DNA from: Neodiprion pinetum
Lineage: Eukaryota; Arthropoda; Insecta; Hymenoptera; Diprionidae
Direction: 5' to 3'
Assembly (NCBI RefSeq): GCF_021155775.2
Contig: NC_060232.1
Coordinates: 37,067,089 to 37,131,088 of the forward strand
DNA: 64,000 bases
The stretch's first letter is position 1, and each line of letters starts with the position of its first letter. A program made the position numbers and the translations under genes. Of this stretch, positions 62,359 to 64,000 are shown one piece after another. Under the pieces are notes generated by a model. It made no database searches. It was not told the DNA's origin and saw only the letters and a list, made by a program, of their open reading frames with translations.

Positions 62359-63022
62359 ATGCCAACGCAGACGGGCGACGCCGACAACGAGATACGAGTC
62401 AAAATTGTTTACAATGGGTAACGCTCTTTCGTTTTCGTTGACTACTTAGTTCTTTTTGTTTTTTTTACACATTTTTTTTCTCATTACCGACAAAGCACCG
62501 TGCTGATGAATCCTTATCGCCGCATCGCCTTAATTGTGCGATTGCATGATTACGTTCCCGTGAAAATTTAATAGAGCAACGAATTTGTCCCCAATTTACG
62601 AAATCCTCAAAGAATAATCCATATTTTAATCGATGTACAGTAAGGATAAATAATTGAGCAGTTTTTTTTTCTTCTAGGCACCAAAGTAGTTGTACTTCGA
62701 ATTTCGAATTGGTTTGCTATTACACTCGAGCAGGCCAATTTCTTTTAAAACTGTGATCACAGTGTTTTACTAGAATGAGCTGTCGTTTAGCTTGTAGTAT
62801 GACTCATTGTCAGTGCAGTATTGTATTTGTCAAGAAATTCCCAGGTGGTCGTTTTAAAATAGGCATTGTATTGGAGTAGGGATAATTTATATATTTCAAT
62901 GCCAATATATCGTGGTGTAATTATAAATTTTCACCCTTTCGCTTTTTCGCAAAAATGGTAAAATAGATGAAGGAATTGAAAGGTGAGGAAAGATGTAAGC
63001 GGACATAAGAAATAGAGTGAGA

Positions 63023-63099
<77 letters not shown>

Positions 63100-63472
63100 G
63101 TCTTCTAATCTCTGAGTTATGTTACGATATCGGCTCATGAAACGGTCGAAACCTTCAATGACGATTTACAATTTCAAAAAATCGATAAAATATCTGGCTA
63201 CGAAACAAGGGATAATCGTTAACTTTTTCTCGACAGTGAGGTACAAATAACTTACGTGCCTGCGGGTACGGGAATGTCGGTGGACGCACTCCGCGACGAA
63301 ATGCGGAGTATTTGCGGATTTGGGACGGGACCGGATCAGCTGCAGAACGATCAGTTCACGATGAAATGGGTGGACGAGGAGGGCGATCCTTGCACGATAG
63401 GATCGCAGCCGGAACTCGACGAGGCGCTGCGCCTCTACGAGCTCAACAAGGACACGGAAATCACGATACACG
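62359..63472 (+). CDS. aPKC: Atypical protein kinase C, first two coding exons (PB1 domain)
   Basis: Exons 62359-62417 and 63237-63472 join in phase (GG|T) and give 98 residues; the last exon ends in phase 1 at GTCAGT and the gene continues beyond the window. The start MPTQTGD resembles the MPTQ of vertebrate PKC-iota and follows an in-frame TGA; it has A at -3. Residues about 12-99 are a PB1 domain: EIRVKIVYNG with the basic lysine K15, then MSVDALRDEMRSICGFG, and the acidic OPCA motif MKWVDEEGDPCTI followed by ELDEALRLYELN. PB1 binds Par-6 and p62-type partners. The kinase acts in the apical Par complex. The C1 and kinase domains are outside the window. A loop (GTGPDQLQND) between helix 1 and the next strand is longer than the Drosophila version I remember. 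Confidence 0.92.
62418..63236. other. aPKC intron 1
   Basis: An 819-bp intron splitting the PB1 domain after VYNG. It is AT-rich except for a long GA repeat at about 63025-63098. Confidence 0.8.
63025..63098 (+). repeat. GA dinucleotide microsatellite
   Basis: About 37 uninterrupted GA units, the longest pure repeat in the window, 139 bp before aPKC exon 2. It creates a poly-Ser/Leu ORF on the minus strand. Confidence 0.97.
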
Positions 63473-64000
63473 GTCAGTTTATCCTTTATCTCGCTTCACG
63501 CCGCGACCGCTAAACTCATTAAAAATGCATCTGGGCCACTTTTTCCCGCAGAAGGCCGCAGAAGGCCGTTTTTCAACGATAAGCACCGTCGTTCGTTGAT
63601 TTCTTCTTTTTATTCTCTTCTTTCTTTTTTATCTCGTCTCAGGGAGGGCAAGATTACTCACCATCGAAGAATACTTTATGCTCGTTAAAGTCTTACGCCG
63701 TTCTAAAATGGTCATTTTTGTCATCGATTCATTCGTTATTTATCGCTTTTTCTTTTAAACTGCGATTAGGTTGTTGCATATCTTTCACATGTTCCTTCTT
63801 TTTTTTTTGTTTTTGCAACTTACATAAATTAATGAAAGCTTGTTCGTCTATCGCTTTTATCTATACTCCTCGTGCTTGTTACGCGAGTCGAGAGAAAAAC
63901 GATGGAATAAAGATGAAAGAGTTGAATATAGTAATAGTACGAAAATAGTAAGAGGAAAAACAGAAGGAATACTTCGCCTTGTTGAGTAAACTTTATACAA
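63473..64000. other. Start of aPKC intron 2
   Basis: AT-rich sequence after the GTCAGT donor. No further exon is seen before the window ends. Confidence 0.7.

Noticed and set aside
1..64000. CRISPR arrays, bacterial operons, phage or insertion-sequence structure
   Set aside because: Introns, microsatellites and insect gene families show eukaryotic nuclear DNA; the tandem repeats are simple or two-copy and have no spacers.

Overview
The window is nuclear DNA of an animal, almost certainly an insect and plausibly a hymenopteran (order is inferred; no species is claimed). Genes have multiple introns with GT-AG junctions. The DNA is AT-rich with many microsatellites, and the recognisable proteins are insect-type: Dlish, Snoo, aPKC, Hsf and an RR cuticle protein. 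I assembled coding models by hand from splice signals and reading-frame phase. Every junction given below keeps phase, but no transcript was available.

Layout, left to right. (1) 1-18,323, minus strand: the 5' end of an Oaz/ZNF423/ZNF521-type zinc-finger gene. Only three tiny coding exons (18284-18323, 11869-11949, 10102-10161) lie here; the zinc fingers must lie left of base 1. The large introns hold simple repeats, a possible MITE, a possible Penelope-like remnant and a miRNA-like hairpin. (2) 19,609-24,531, plus strand: a six-exon F-box/leucine-rich-repeat protein, head to head with (1). (3) 29,907-36,787, minus strand: heat shock factor in 11 coding exons, 642 aa. (4) 39,758-40,888, plus strand: a small secreted RR-type cuticle protein. 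(5) 42,258-44,923, plus strand: a RING-like protein ending in a domain I recognise as DUF4729-like. (6) 45,562-47,598, minus strand: Dlish, with three SH3 domains, convergent with (5). (7) 52,387-55,542, minus strand: Snoo (Ski/Sno corepressor), followed upstream by a repeat-rich, CpG-rich 5' region. (8) 62,359 to beyond the right edge, plus strand: the first two coding exons of atypical PKC (PB1 domain).

The genes do not form an operon or a single pathway. Several are regulators: Snoo in TGF-beta/BMP signalling, Dlish in Fat/Dachs growth control, aPKC in polarity, Hsf in stress. Their proximity may be chance. The most unusual items are a strong pre-miRNA-like hairpin in Oaz intron 1, a 69-codon upstream ORF that overlaps the aPKC start and ends exactly at the first splice junction, a symmetric weak-donor Hsf exon, and the uncharacterised RING/DUF4729-like protein. 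I found no CRISPR array, no credible rRNA or tRNA gene and no intact transposon.
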